Below are positions 33,720 through 42,533 of a DNA stretch of 51,333 nt, piece by piece. A program made the translations under genes and the position numbers. Source of the stretch: Hyphomicrobiales bacterium (GTDB lineage Bacteria; Pseudomonadota; Alphaproteobacteria; Rhodospirillales; JACKKN01); NCBI GenBank assembly GCA_024236415.1, contig JACKKN010000023.1, positions 1-51,333 on the forward strand, in the 5' to 3' direction. The notes below the pieces were generated by a model. The model saw only the letters and a program-made list of their open reading frames with translations, was not told the origin of the DNA and ran no database searches. Within the stretch, counting starts at the first letter, position 1. Every line of letters starts with the position of its first letter.

Positions 33720-36700
33720 ATGCCTTCTCCCTACGTCGAGCTCCAGGTCAGCACCAACTACTCCTTCCTGCGCGGCGCCTCGCGGGCCGAGGAGATCATG
33801 GCGACGGCGGCCGGGCTGGGCTACGACGCCCTGGCCGTCACCGACCGCAACACCCTGGCCGGCGTGGTGCGGGCCCACGTGGCGGCCAAGGCGGCCGGGG
33901 TGCGGCTGATCGTCGGCGCGCGGCTGGATTTGACCAACGACCGGGCCGACGGGCCGTCCTTCCTGTGCCTGCCCACGGACCGGGCCGCCTATGGCCGCCT
34001 GGCGCGGCTGCTGACCGTAGGGCGGCGCCGCGCCGGCAAGGGAGACTGCCATTTGACCCTGGACGACCTGGTCGCCCACGGCGACGGCCAGATCCTGGTC
34101 GCCCTGCCGCCCCGGCGCCCCGACGGGGCCTTCGAGGAGATGCTCATTCAAGTGAGAAATCACTTCCGCAAGCGGCTCTATCTTGCTGTTCAGAATCTCT
34201 ATTTCGGCGACGACAACGCGCGCATGGCGGCCCTGGCCGCCCTCGCCGCCCGGTGCCGGGTGGCCCCGGTGGCCTGCAACGACGTGCACGCCCACGGGCC
34301 CGAGCGGCGGCCGTTGCAGGACGTGCTGACCTGCATCCGCGAACACTGCACGATCATGGACGCCGGGCGCCGCCTGCACGCCAACGGCGAGCGGCACCTG
34401 AAGGCGCCGGCGGAGATGGAGCGCCTGTTCGCCGCCCTGCCCGAGGCCATCGCCAACAGCCGCGCCATCGCCGACCGCTGCCGCTTCAGCCTGGACGAAC
34501 TGCGCTACGAATACCCCATCGATCCGGTCCCCGGCGGCCGCACGCCGCAACAGGAACTGGTCGAGCAGACCTGGGCTGGCGCCGCCGAACGCTACCCCCG
34601 CGACCGGTTTCCGGACGGCGTGCCGGCCCATGTCCGCGACCAGTTGGAGCACGAGCTGGACCTGATCGACGAGCTGGGCTTCGCCCCCTACTTCCTGACC
34701 GTGTTCGACATCGTCCGCTTCGCCCGGTCGCGCGGCATCCTGTGCCAGGGCCGGGGCTCGGCCGCCAACTCGGCGGTCTGCTACTGCCTCGGCGTCACCG
34801 CCGTGGACCCGGCCCGGGTCGACCTGCTGTTCGAGCGGTTCATCAGCGCCGAGCGCGGCGAGCCGCCGGACATCGACGTGGACTTCGAGCACGAGCGCCG
34901 CGAGGAGGTGATCCAGTACGTCTATGCCAAGTACGGGCGCGAGCGTTCGGGCATGACGGCGACGGTGATCTCGTACCGCACCAAGAGCGCCCTGCGCGAG
35001 GTGGGCAAGGTCATGGGCCTTTCCGACGACGTCATCGTCGCCCTGCAGCGGCTGGCCTGGCGCCGCCACTGGGACGAGGTGACCGGCGACCTGCTGCGCG
35101 AGGCGGGCCTGGACCCCACCGACCCGACCCTGCGCCAGGTGCTGGCCCTGGCGCGCGAGCTGCGCGGCTTCCCGCGCCACCTGTCCCAGCACACCGGCGG
35201 CATGGTCATCACCGCCGGGCCGCTTTCCGAAGTGGTGCCCATCGAGAACGCGGCCATGGACGAGCGCACGGTGATCCAGTGGGACAAGAACGACCTGGAC
35301 GCCCTGGGCATCCTCAAGATCGACCTGCTGGGCCTGGGCATGCTGACCTGCGTGCGCAAGGCCTTCGACCTGATCCGCGACCACCACGGCAAGGATTACG
35401 ACCTGGCCACCGTCCCGGCCGAGGACCCGGCGGTCTACGACATGCTGTGCCGGGGCGATTCCGTGGGCGTGTTCCAGGTCGAGAGCCGGGCCCAGATGTC
35501 CATGCTGCCGCGCCTGCGGCCGCGCAACTTCTACGACCTGGTGATCGAGGTGGCCATCGTCCGCCCCGGCCCCATCCAGGGCGACATGGTGCACCCCTAC
35601 CTGCGCCGGCGCCGCGGCGAGGAGCCGGTCAGATTCCCGTCGCGGGAACTGGAGCGGGTGCTGGGCAAGACCCTGGGCGTGCCGCTGTTCCAGGAGCAGG
35701 CCATGAAGATCGCCATCGTCGGCGCCGGCTTCTCACCCAGCGAGGCCGACTCCCTGCGCCGGGCCATGGCCACCTTCCGCCACCACGGCACCATCCACGC
35801 GCACCGCGACAAGTTCATCGCCGGCATGCTGAAGAACGGCTACGCGCAGGACTTCGCCGAGCGCTGCTTCAAGCAGATCGAGGGCTTCGCCGACTACGGC
35901 TTCCCCGAATCCCACGCCGCCAGCTTCGCCCTGCTGGTCTACGTCTCGGCCTGGCTCAAGCGCCACTACCCGGCGGCCTTCGCCTGCGCCCTGCTGAACA
36001 GCCAGCCCATGGGCTTCTACCTGCCGGCCCAGATCGTGCGCGACGCGCGCGACCACGGCGTCACCGTGCGCCCGGTGGACGTGAACGCCAGCGAGTGGGA
36101 CAGCACGCTGGAGGAGGTCGCCGAGGCGCCCTCCCCCTCACCCTCCCGCGCCCCTGGCGCGGGCCCCTCCCTCTCCCTCGAGGGAGAGGGAAAGTCGGTG
36201 CGCGCTCCCATGCCCTCTCCCCCTGGGAGAGGGGGGGACCCGCGTGCAGCGCGGGGGGGTGAGGGCCCTCCCCCCGTCGCCCTGCGCCTGGGCCTGCGCC
36301 AGGTGCGCGGGCTGGCGGCGGCGGACGCGGCGCTGCTGCTGGGTAACCGGGCCGGCGGCTATGGCGACATGGCGGACCTGCACCGGCGCGGCGGGCTGGG
36401 CCCCAAGGTGCTGGACCGCCTGGCCCGGGCCGACGCCTTCGGCTCGCTGGGCCTGGCGCGGCGCGACGCCCTGTGGCGGGCGCGCGGCTTCGGCGACGCG
36501 CCCCTGCCCCTGTTCCAGCGCGACCCCGGCGCCGGCGCCGGGGTCGAGCCCCTGGTCACCCTGCCCGCCGCCGGCCTGGGCGAGCAGGTGGCCGAGGATT
36601 ACCGGGCCCTGATGCTGTCGCTGAAGGCGCATCCCCTGGCCCTGCTGCGCGAAAGGCTGCGCGGCCGCGGCTACCTGCCCTGCGACCGCCTGGAATCGCT

Positions 36701-37031
36701 GCGCCACGGGCGCCGCGCCTCGGTGGCCGGGCTGGTGGTCTGCCGCCAGCGCCCGGGCAGCGCCAAGGGCGTGATCTTCGCCACCCTGGAGGACGAGACC
36801 GGCAACGCCAACCTGATCGTCTGGCCGCACCGGTTCGAGAAGCTGCGCAAGGCGATCCTGTCCAGCTCGCTGCTGGCCGTGCACGGCGAGGTCCAGCGCG
36901 AGGGCCCGGTGATCCACCTGCTGGTGGAGCGGGCCCATGACCTGAGCCCCCTGCTCGGCCGGCTGGACGGCGAGCGCGAGGCGCCGCCCGGCGCCGCCGA
37001 GGTGCAGGTCAGGTCGCGGGACTTCCAGTGA
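33720..37031 (+). CDS. dnaE2: error-prone DNA polymerase DnaE2
   Basis: Catalytic subunit of the translesion mutasome, C-family polymerase of 1,103 residues. The N-terminal PHP-like domain starts YVELQVSTNYSFLRGASRAEE; the palm has Asp384/386/388 in PDIDVDFEHERREEV; LGVPLFQEQAMKIA is in the fingers region; the C-terminus holds an OB-fold part (ASVAGLVVCRQRPGSAKGV) and ends EVQVRSRDFQ. Two oddities: an in-frame repetitive insertion of about 48 residues (804-852) in the linker after DVNASEWDSTLEE, and a short AT-richer patch (34140-34205, residues about 141-162) with rare codons. Its last 23 bases overlap the convergent GTPase gene. It normally forms an operon with imuA/imuB; here VapBC intervenes. 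Confidence 0.93.
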   Translation: MPSPYVELQVSTNYSFLRGASRAEEIMATAAGLGYDALAVTDRNTLAGVVRAHVAAKAAGVRLIVGARLDLTNDRADGPSFLCLPTDRAAYGRLARLLTVGRRRAGKGDCHLTLDDLVAHGDGQILVALPPRRPDGAFEEMLIQVRNHFRKRLYLAVQNLYFGDDNARMAALAALAARCRVAPVACNDVHAHGPERRPLQDVLTCIREHCTIMDAGRRLHANGERHLKAPAEMERLFAALPEAIANSRAIADRCRFSLDELRYEYPIDPVPGGRTPQQELVEQTWAGAAERYPRDRFPDGVPAHVRDQLEHELDLIDELGFAPYFLTVFDIVRFARSRGILCQGRGSAANSAVCYCLGVTAVDPARVDLLFERFISAERGEPPDIDVDFEHERREEVIQYVYAKYGRERSGMTATVISYRTKSALREVGKVMGLSDDVIVALQRLAWRRHWDEVTGDLLREAGLDPTDPTLRQVLALARELRGFPRHLSQHTGGMVITAGPLSEVVPIENAAMDERTVIQWDKNDLDALGILKIDLLGLGMLTCVRKAFDLIRDHHGKDYDLATVPAEDPAVYDMLCRGDSVGVFQVESRAQMSMLPRLRPRNFYDLVIEVAIVRPGPIQGDMVHPYLRRRRGEEPVRFPSRELERVLGKTLGVPLFQEQAMKIAIVGAGFSPSEADSLRRAMATFRHHGTIHAHRDKFIAGMLKNGYAQDFAERCFKQIEGFADYGFPESHAASFALLVYVSAWLKRHYPAAFACALLNSQPMGFYLPAQIVRDARDHGVTVRPVDVNASEWDSTLEEVAEAPSPSPSRAPGAGPSLSLEGEGKSVRAPMPSPPGRGGDPRAARGGEGPPPVALRLGLRQVRGLAAADAALLLGNRAGGYGDMADLHRRGGLGPKVLDRLARADAFGSLGLARRDALWRARGFGDAPLPLFQRDPGAGAGVEPLVTLPAAGLGEQVAEDYRALMLSLKAHPLALLRERLRGRGYLPCDRLESLRHGRRASVAGLVVCRQRPGSAKGVIFATLEDETGNANLIVWPHRFEKLRKAILSSSLLAVHGEVQREGPVIHLLVERAHDLSPLLGRLDGEREAPPGAAEVQVRSRDFQ
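36133..36265. repeat. palindromic repeat inserted in frame in dnaE2
   Basis: About 130 bp with a perfect 24-bp palindrome at 36168-36191 (arms TCCCTCTCCC, centre TCGA), a second palindrome at 36213-36233 (CCCTCTCCC / GGGAGAGGG), and outer inverted arms (CCCTCACCC... / ...GGGTGAGGG). The layout is that of interspersed intergenic palindromes, yet the frame stays open and translates to Pro/Ser/Gly/Arg-rich sequence. Confidence 0.75.
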
Positions 37032-37965
37032 CCGCGCCCGTCACCAGGCGGCGCAGGTCGGCGTCGGCCGGCATCCCGGGCGTGCCCAGGACCACCAGCC
37101 GGCTCTGGCCCCGCGGCACGCCGTCGGGCGCCGGCTCCAGGGTCCAGCGGCGGCCGGTGAGCTGCAGGGTCATCAGCCCCTCGCCGGCCAGGTCGACGAA
37201 GCCCTTGGCGCGCAGCACCGCCGGCGGCAGGCCGTCCAGCAGGGCCTCCAGGCGCGCCCGGTCGAACACGCGGCGGGTCTCGAAGCTCCAGGTGCGCACG
37301 GCGTCGAAATCGTCGTGCGGGTGGTCGTGGTTGCGGTTGTGGTCATGGTCACGGGGCGCCTGCCCGGCCCGTTCCGAGGGCGCGAACAGGGCCGCCAGGG
37401 GCACGTCGGCCCTGGTGGCCTCGAAGGTCACCACGGCGGCCGATCGGCCCTCGACCCAGGCCCGCGTCTCGGTGCGCGCCGCATCGTCCACCAGGTCGGC
37501 CTTGTTCAGGACCAGCACGTCGGCGGCGGCCAGCTGCTTCAGCGCCATGTCGCCCACGTGGCGGTCGGCGCAGCGGGCGCGGATCTGCTCCAGGTCGACC
37601 AGGACGATGACCCGGTCCAGGCGCAGGGACGGCGACAGGCGGGCGAAATCGGCCACCCGCGCCGGGTCGGCCACGCCGCTGGCCTCGACCAGGATGCGCG
37701 CCGGGCGCGGCGTGGCGGCCATGACCTGCATCAGGCTCTCCACCAGGCTGTCGCCGATGGTGCAGCAGACACAGCCGTTCTCCAGGCGCACGGCGCGGCC
37801 GCCCTGGGCGGCCACCAGCTCGGCGTCGATGTTCAGCCGCCCGAAGTCGTTGACCATCACCGCCATGTCGCCGGCGCCGGGGGCCGCCAGGATGCGGTTC
37901 AGCAGGGTCGTCTTGCCGGCGCCCAGGTAGCCGCCGAGGACCGTGAACGGGACCGGTGCCGGCAA
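37009..37965 (-). CDS. COG0523 (CobW-type) metal-linked GTPase
   Basis: G3E-family GTPase of 318 residues, likely a metallochaperone or metal-homeostasis protein in the cytosol. It starts at a TTG codon (37965) with only 3 bases after the amidohydrolase stop. Walker A reads GGYLGAGKTT (11-20), the CxCC metal motif is at 65-68 (CVCC), and NKAD (154-157) gives guanine specificity. A His-rich loop at 206-219 (RDHDHNRNHDHPH) follows, common in zinc-related members. The C-terminal CobW domain is complete. Its end overlaps dnaE2 by 23 bases tail to tail. Coupled to an amidohydrolase, it may load metal into that enzyme. Confidence 0.88.
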   Translation of the reverse strand: MPAPVPFTVLGGYLGAGKTTLLNRILAAPGAGDMAVMVNDFGRLNIDAELVAAQGGRAVRLENGCVCCTIGDSLVESLMQVMAATPRPARILVEASGVADPARVADFARLSPSLRLDRVIVLVDLEQIRARCADRHVGDMALKQLAAADVLVLNKADLVDDAARTETRAWVEGRSAAVVTFEATRADVPLAALFAPSERAGQAPRDHDHNRNHDHPHDDFDAVRTWSFETRRVFDRARLEALLDGLPPAVLRAKGFVDLAGEGLMTLQLTGRRWTLEPAPDGVPRGQSRLVVLGTPGMPADADLRRLVTGAVTGSPAT

Positions 37966-37968
37966 CCC

Positions 37969-39600
37969 CTACTCCGCGTGCAACGGCTGGACGATGCCGC
38001 CCAGGACCGTGCCCCAGATGGGGATGTCCTTCAGTTCGGCGCTGGGCACGGCCAGGGGGTCCTGCTCCAGGATGGCGAAGTCGGCCCGCTTGCCGGTCTC
38101 GATGCTGCCCACCTCGTGGTCCATCTTCAGGGTGTAGGCGGCGCCCAGGGTGATGGCGCGCAGGGCGTCGGCGACCGAGATCTTCTCGGCCTCGCCCAGG
38201 ACCCGGCCCTCGGCCGTGCGCCGCTCCACCGCGCACCAGGCCGTGAACAGGGGCGCCACGGGGGTGACCGGGGCGTCCGAGTGCATGGCGTAGGGCACGC
38301 CCAGGCGCTGGGCGGTGGCGAAGGGCTCCATGCGGTGCGCGCGCTCGGGCCCCAGGGTCAGGGCCAGGTGCTGTTCGCCCCAGTAGTACAGGTGGTTGGC
38401 AAACATGTTGACGGCCACCCCCAGGGCCTTGGCCCGGCGCAGCAGGGCCTCGTCCATCATCTGCGCGTGTTGCAGGGTGTGGCGGTGGTCGGGCCGCGGG
38501 TTGCGGGCCAGGGTGTCGGCGATGGTGTCCAGCATCAGCTCGGACGCCTCGTTGCCGTTGGTGTGCATGTGCACCTGCAGGCCGGCGTCGTGGAACACGT
38601 TGAAGGCGCGCACCAGCTCCTCGGGCGGCGCGTTCCACAGGCCGTTGGGGGCGCCGTTGTAGTAGCCGGGCCACTTAATGCGGGCGGTGAAGCCCTGGAT
38701 CGAGCCGTCGGTCATCATCTTGACGAGTCCGAAGCGCAGCTTGGCGCTGCTCTTGTCCATCAGCGATTTCACCAGCGCCGCCCCGTTCTCGGGCGTGTCG
38801 GCCAGGGCGCCATAGGCCGGCACCACGCGAATGGGAAACGACGGGTCGGGTACCACCCGCAGCAGGGCGGCGGTGGTTTCGGGGGTCAGGCGGGCGTACA
38901 GGTCGGTGGCCGTGGTCACCCCGGCCAGGTGGCAGACCCGGCCGAAGTTGTGCAGGGAGCTTTCGCCGCCGATCTGGTTGTAGATGTTGGCGCCGCTGGC
39001 CTCGAAGGCCATGTACAGGGCCGCGAACTCCTGCATCTCGCCGGTGGGCTCGCCATCGGGGCCCTTGAACACGCCGTGCACGTCGGTGTCGGCGGTGACC
39101 CCGGCGGCGTTCAGCACCGCGCTGTTCACGTTCAGCAGGTGGCCGCTGGCGTGCAGCACCAGCACCGAGCGGTCGGTGGCCACCTTGTCCAGGTCGTCCT
39201 TGTTCATGCGCCGGCCGGTGAAGTAGATGGGGTCGAAGCCCCAGCCGACCACGGGGCCGGACCCGGTGTCCACCTCGCGCAGGCGGGCCACCACCTCGTC
39301 GATGCTCTTGGCGCCGGGCCAGTGGTGGCCGTCGGGGCCGGTGCGGTCGAAAAAGCCCACATAGGTGTACTGCCACAGCACCCCTTCCAGGGTGTGGCTG
39401 TGGCCCTCGACGAAGCCGGGCAGGATCACCTTGTCGGCGAAGCGGTCGTCGATCTCGTAGTCGCCCCATCCGGTCAGGTCGTCCAGGTCGCCCACGCCCA
39501 GGATCCGGCCGCCGCGCACGGCCACGTGGGTGGCCTGGGGCCGGGCCGCCAGCATGGTGATGATCTTCCTGGCGGGGTAGATGACGGTCGTTTCGCCCAT
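37969..39600 (-). CDS. amidohydrolase family protein (YtcJ-like)
   Basis: Metal-dependent hydrolase of 543 residues with TIM-barrel architecture, starting MGETTVIYPARKIITML. The N-terminal metal site is His67 and His69 (EGHSHTLEG). Also visible are RVVPAYGAL, HMHTNGNEA (about residue 346), the catalytic-looking LQHAQMMDE and the later YAMHSDAPVTP, which is the conserved Asp block. Members act on amide or ester bonds in diverse small molecules; substrate is unknown here. The divergent LysR gene at 39.7 kb probably regulates it through the AT-rich spacer. The GTPase follows 3 bases later. Confidence 0.86.
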   Translation of the reverse strand: MGETTVIYPARKIITMLAARPQATHVAVRGGRILGVGDLDDLTGWGDYEIDDRFADKVILPGFVEGHSHTLEGVLWQYTYVGFFDRTGPDGHHWPGAKSIDEVVARLREVDTGSGPVVGWGFDPIYFTGRRMNKDDLDKVATDRSVLVLHASGHLLNVNSAVLNAAGVTADTDVHGVFKGPDGEPTGEMQEFAALYMAFEASGANIYNQIGGESSLHNFGRVCHLAGVTTATDLYARLTPETTAALLRVVPDPSFPIRVVPAYGALADTPENGAALVKSLMDKSSAKLRFGLVKMMTDGSIQGFTARIKWPGYYNGAPNGLWNAPPEELVRAFNVFHDAGLQVHMHTNGNEASELMLDTIADTLARNPRPDHRHTLQHAQMMDEALLRRAKALGVAVNMFANHLYYWGEQHLALTLGPERAHRMEPFATAQRLGVPYAMHSDAPVTPVAPLFTAWCAVERRTAEGRVLGEAEKISVADALRAITLGAAYTLKMDHEVGSIETGKRADFAILEQDPLAVPSAELKDIPIWGTVLGGIVQPLHAE

Positions 39601-39681
39601 GGCGGCCTCCGCGGTGTGGTGGGTGGATGCGGTCGTCGGATCGGGCTCCAGCTTAGCCCTGGATAAACATCAAGAATAACG

Positions 39682-39697
39682 GTTAATATCGATCAAC
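39682..39697. promoter_or_regulatory. imperfect dyad in the LysR-amidohydrolase intergenic region
   Basis: GTTAATATCGATCAAC is a 16-bp dyad with 5 of 6 outer pairs matching, about 17 bases before the LysR start and in an AT-rich stretch. This is a typical location and general form (T-N11-A type) for a LysR autoregulatory site controlling both divergent genes. Confidence 0.4.
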
Positions 39698-39713
39698 TTG
39701 GTCTGATTTTTTG

Positions 39714-40655
39714 ATGAATATCACCCTCAAGAAGCTGGCCTACGCCCTGGCCGTGGCCCGCCACCGCAGCATCGCCAAGGCGGCGCGGGAGCTGAACGTG
39801 TCGCCCTCGGCCGTGGCCGCCGCCGTCGACGCCCTGGAGGCCGAGCTGGGCAGCCGCCTGTTCCACCGCCAGCCGGCCCGCGGCGTGGTGGCCACCTCGG
39901 CCGGGCGCGAGATCCTGGCCCGCGCCGCGCGCCTGCTGGAGGAGGTGGAGGCGTTCAAGGCCTTCGCCGCCGAGCGCGGCCAGCACCTGGCCGGCGAGCT
40001 GAACGTGGGCTGCTTCACCTCGCTGTCGTTCATCGTCCTGCCGCCGGTGCTGAAGGCCTTCACCGGGCGCCACCCGGGCATCACCGTGCACCTGCACGAG
40101 GGCGAGGTGGGCGAGATTCAGGACCTGCTGGACCGCGGCGAGGTGGACCTGATCCTGACCTACGACGTGGGCCTGCGCCCGGACCTGGAGCGCCGGGTCC
40201 TGGCGGCGGCGCCGCCCCATGCGGTGTTCGCCGGCGACGACCCCATGGCCCGGGCGCCGCGGGTGCGCCTGCGCGACCTGGCCGACCGGCCCATGATCCT
40301 GTTCGACCAGCCGGCGTCGCGGGACTATTTCCGCGACCTGTTCGCCGCCGCCGGCTGCGCGCCCCGGGTGGTATACCGCACCGAATCGTACCAGACCCTG
40401 TGCGAGCTGGTGGGCAGCGGCCTGGGCTACGCGCTGCTGAACCTGCGCCCGCCCCACGACCTGACCTACCACGGCTACGAGCTGGCGCGGCGCCCCCTGG
40501 CCGACCCGGCGCCGGCGCCGCGGCTGGTGCTGGCGCATCGCAAGCGCGCCGACGAAACGCCGATCATTTCCGCGTTTTCAATGATTTGTCAGCGATACAT
40601 CATGGAAAACATCAATCTGTTTACGGTCGATGCGGGGACCGGAACCGGCCCATGA
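39714..40655 (+). CDS. LysR family transcriptional regulator
   Basis: DNA-binding regulator of 313 residues starting MNITLKKLAYALAVARHRS, with the winged helix in the first 60 residues (SIAKAARELNVSPSAVAAAVDALEAELGSRLFHR) and an effector domain after residue 90 (ELNVGCFTSLSFIVLPPVL). ATG 39714 was used; TTG 39711 is one codon upstream. It is divergent from the amidohydrolase, its likely target, with about 110 bp between. Its stop overlaps the start of the next gene by 4 bases (ATGA). The C-terminal tail (ISAFSMICQRYIMENINLF) is longer than usual. Confidence 0.88.
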   Translation: MNITLKKLAYALAVARHRSIAKAARELNVSPSAVAAAVDALEAELGSRLFHRQPARGVVATSAGREILARAARLLEEVEAFKAFAAERGQHLAGELNVGCFTSLSFIVLPPVLKAFTGRHPGITVHLHEGEVGEIQDLLDRGEVDLILTYDVGLRPDLERRVLAAAPPHAVFAGDDPMARAPRVRLRDLADRPMILFDQPASRDYFRDLFAAAGCAPRVVYRTESYQTLCELVGSGLGYALLNLRPPHDLTYHGYELARRPLADPAPAPRLVLAHRKRADETPIISAFSMICQRYIMENINLFTVDAGTGTGP

Positions 40656-41023
40656 AGGACTGGTACGGCGATGCCTCGACCCTGGTCGCGGCGTTCGGGG
40701 TCATCGTGCTGGCGACGGTGGCCGCCGGGCTGCTCTTCGGCGCCCTGGGCTGGCTGGGGATCGCCCTGTTCGGCGTCCTGGGGCTGCTGCTGGCCAGCCA
40801 CCTGAAGCTGTCCGGCGGGCGTGCCCTGCACGGCGGCGACCTGGGCGCCGATTCGGTGGCCATGGTGGCGCGGCAGATGGCCGCCGAGACCGAGGGCCGG
40901 TCGCCCACGCAGCGCCGCGCCGAGGCCGAGCGCCAGCGCCTGCGGGCGCGGATCCTGAACCTGATCTCCCTCGCCTTCGCCGCCCTGGCCGCCCTGGGCG
41001 CGGTGATGGTGGTGTTGGGATGA
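40652..41023 (+). CDS. hypothetical membrane protein (123 residues)
   Basis: Starts MKDWYGDASTLVAAFGV and overlaps the LysR gene by 4 bases. It has probably three membrane helices: 11-33, 34-50 and 101-122 (ILNLISLAFAALAALGAVMVV), separated by an acidic/basic helical stretch (ARQMAAETEGRSPTQRRAE). Family not recognised; the pattern is like small inner-membrane proteins of unknown role. Position after a LysR gene is not informative. Confidence 0.7.
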   Translation: MKDWYGDASTLVAAFGVIVLATVAAGLLFGALGWLGIALFGVLGLLLASHLKLSGGRALHGGDLGADSVAMVARQMAAETEGRSPTQRRAEAERQRLRARILNLISLAFAALAALGAVMVVLG

Positions 41024-41037
41024 GCGGGGAATCGCCC

Positions 41038-41133
41038 CTAGTGGTAGAAGCCCACGACCAGGACCACGAACACGGTGATCCACAGGCCCGCGAACAGCCT
41101 GTTCAGGCACGGGTCGCCACAGCGTTTGAACAT
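41038..41133 (-). CDS. 31-residue membrane microprotein
   Basis: Tiny reading frame starting MFKRCGDPCLNRLFAG with one hydrophobic helix (LWITVFVVLVVGF) and ending YH. Ribosome site AAGAGGAG lies 7 bases upstream of ATG 41133. It has two cysteines before the helix and a positively charged N-terminus, so N-in topology is expected. The upstream AT-rich region (41210-41250) could supply its promoter or that of the cytochrome gene on the other strand. No homologue family is recognised. Support comes from the good ribosome site and hydrophobicity alone. Confidence 0.5.
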   Translation of the reverse strand: MFKRCGDPCLNRLFAGLWITVFVVLVVGFYH

Positions 41134-41326
41134 TCGTTTTCTCCTCTTCTTGGGTGGAGGTTTCCGCCCGGTCTTGGTTCGCCGTTTCCCCACAGATAGG
41201 GCGGGCGCGGCGACAAATCAACATAAGAATTTTCTAATATAAAAAGTTCACGCACCGCCGCCGCCTTGACAGGGGCCGCGCCGATGCTAGGAAGGGACCG
41301 GGATTCCTCGGCGCGGAGCGGAAAAC

Positions 41327-41734
41327 GTGCGGTCCTTTCACATCCTGATGGTCATCGCCGCCGTCGGCATCGTCGTCTCCCTGGGGCTGCAACTGCTGAT
41401 CCCCGCCGGCCCGCCGCCCAAGCTGACCGTGCAGGTGACCGAACCGGCGCTGTCCGCCGAGGCCGCCCGCGGCAAGGCCACGTTCGAGAAGTTCTGCCGC
41501 GAATGCCACGGCCCCAGCGCCGGCGGCAGCGACCAGGGGCCGCCCCTGGTGCACCGCATCTACCACCCAGACCACCACGCCGACGGCGCCTTCCTGCTGG
41601 CCGTGCGCAACGGCGTGCGCCGCCACCACTGGCCGTTCGGCGACATGCCGCCGCGGCCCGAGGTGAGCCAGGCCCAGGCCGCCGAGGTAGCCCGCTACGT
41701 GCGCGAGTTGCAGCAGGCCAACGGCATCTTCTGA
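41327..41734 (+). CDS. monohaem c-type cytochrome
   Basis: Membrane-anchored or periplasmic electron carrier of 135 residues, starting at GTG 41327. An N-terminal hydrophobic helix (FHILMVIAAVGIVVSLGL) precedes a class-I cytochrome domain: haem motif CRECH (57-61), and a likely axial methionine Met107 in GDMPPRPEV. It ends with a typical helix (AQAAEVARYVRELQQ). No oxidase or dehydrogenase gene adjoins, so its redox partner is unknown. A small oxidoreductase might be supplied elsewhere. Confidence 0.86.
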   Translation: MRSFHILMVIAAVGIVVSLGLQLLIPAGPPPKLTVQVTEPALSAEAARGKATFEKFCRECHGPSAGGSDQGPPLVHRIYHPDHHADGAFLLAVRNGVRRHHWPFGDMPPRPEVSQAQAAEVARYVRELQQANGIF

Positions 41735-41857
41735 GGGCCCGGCCGGATACGGCGGCTTTCTTGCTGCAGCGCACAAAAATGCCTTGCAATAAGCCCCCGG
41801 GGGCGTAGCCTTCCAGGTGTCATCCAGTCACGAACCGCCGCGGGGGAGGCGCCGACC

Positions 41858-42496
41858 ATGGCCGCGAAAATCCTGACCGTCGCCCAGCAGAAGGGCGGCG
41901 CCGGCAAGACCACCCTGGCCGCGCAACTGGCAGCGGCCTGGACCCAGGAGGGACGCCGCGTCGCGATCCTGGACATCGACCCCCAGGCCAGCCTGGCCGG
42001 CTGGTTCGAGGCCCGCGAGGAGCACGCCACCGAGCCCGATCCCCTGACGCTGAACAAGGTCGGCGGCTGGCGCATCTCGCAGTCCCTGGACGACATGCGC
42101 AAGGACTTCGACATCATCGTCATCGACAGCCCGCCCCACGCCGAGACCGAGGCGCGGATCGCCGTGCGCGCCGCCCATCTGGTGCTGGTGCCGATCCAGC
42201 CCAGCCCCATGGATCTGTGGGCCACCCAGGAGACCGTGGACCTGGCGAAGAAGGAGAAGCGGCGCCTGCTGGTGGTGCTGAACCGGGTGCCGCCGCGCGG
42301 CCGCGCCGCCGACGTGATCCGCGCCCAGTTGGCGGCGCGCAAGCTGCCCACGGCCGCCGCCACCATCGGCAACCGCATCGCCTTCGTGGCCAGCATGCTG
42401 GAGGGCAAGGGCGTGGTGGAGACCGAAAGCCGAAGCCAGGCCGCGGAGGAAATCCGCGCCCTGGCTGGCGAGGTGGCCGAGAAACTCGGGATCTAG
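41858..42496 (+). CDS. ParA family ATPase (orphan)
   Basis: MinD/ParA-type ATPase, 212 residues starting MAAKILTVAQQKGGAGKTT. The deviant Walker A is KGGAGKTT (12-19), Walker A' region DIDPQASLAGW follows, and Walker B is IIVIDSPPHAET. No ParB is adjacent and no parS site was seen, so it is more likely an orphan used to position a cargo (chemoreceptors, secretion, or plasmid-like remnant) than the chromosome ParA. The stop codon lies within a 15-bp tandem duplication. Confidence 0.85.
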   Translation: MAAKILTVAQQKGGAGKTTLAAQLAAAWTQEGRRVAILDIDPQASLAGWFEAREEHATEPDPLTLNKVGGWRISQSLDDMRKDFDIIVIDSPPHAETEARIAVRAAHLVLVPIQPSPMDLWATQETVDLAKKEKRRLLVVLNRVPPRGRAADVIRAQLAARKLPTAAATIGNRIAFVASMLEGKGVVETESRSQAAEEIRALAGEVAEKLGI

Positions 42497-42514
42497 CCCC
42501 TCGGGATCTAGCCC
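42485..42514. repeat. 15-bp tandem duplication across the ParA stop
   Basis: CTCGGGATCTAGCCC occurs twice, back to back. The first copy holds the parA stop codon, so the second is non-coding. Confidence 0.8.
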
Positions 42515-42533
42515 CTTGTGAGATCAGCGGTTA

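Noticed and set aside
41858..42496. Chromosomal parABS locus
   Set aside because: No ParB gene or parS site was seen; the ATPase stands alone.
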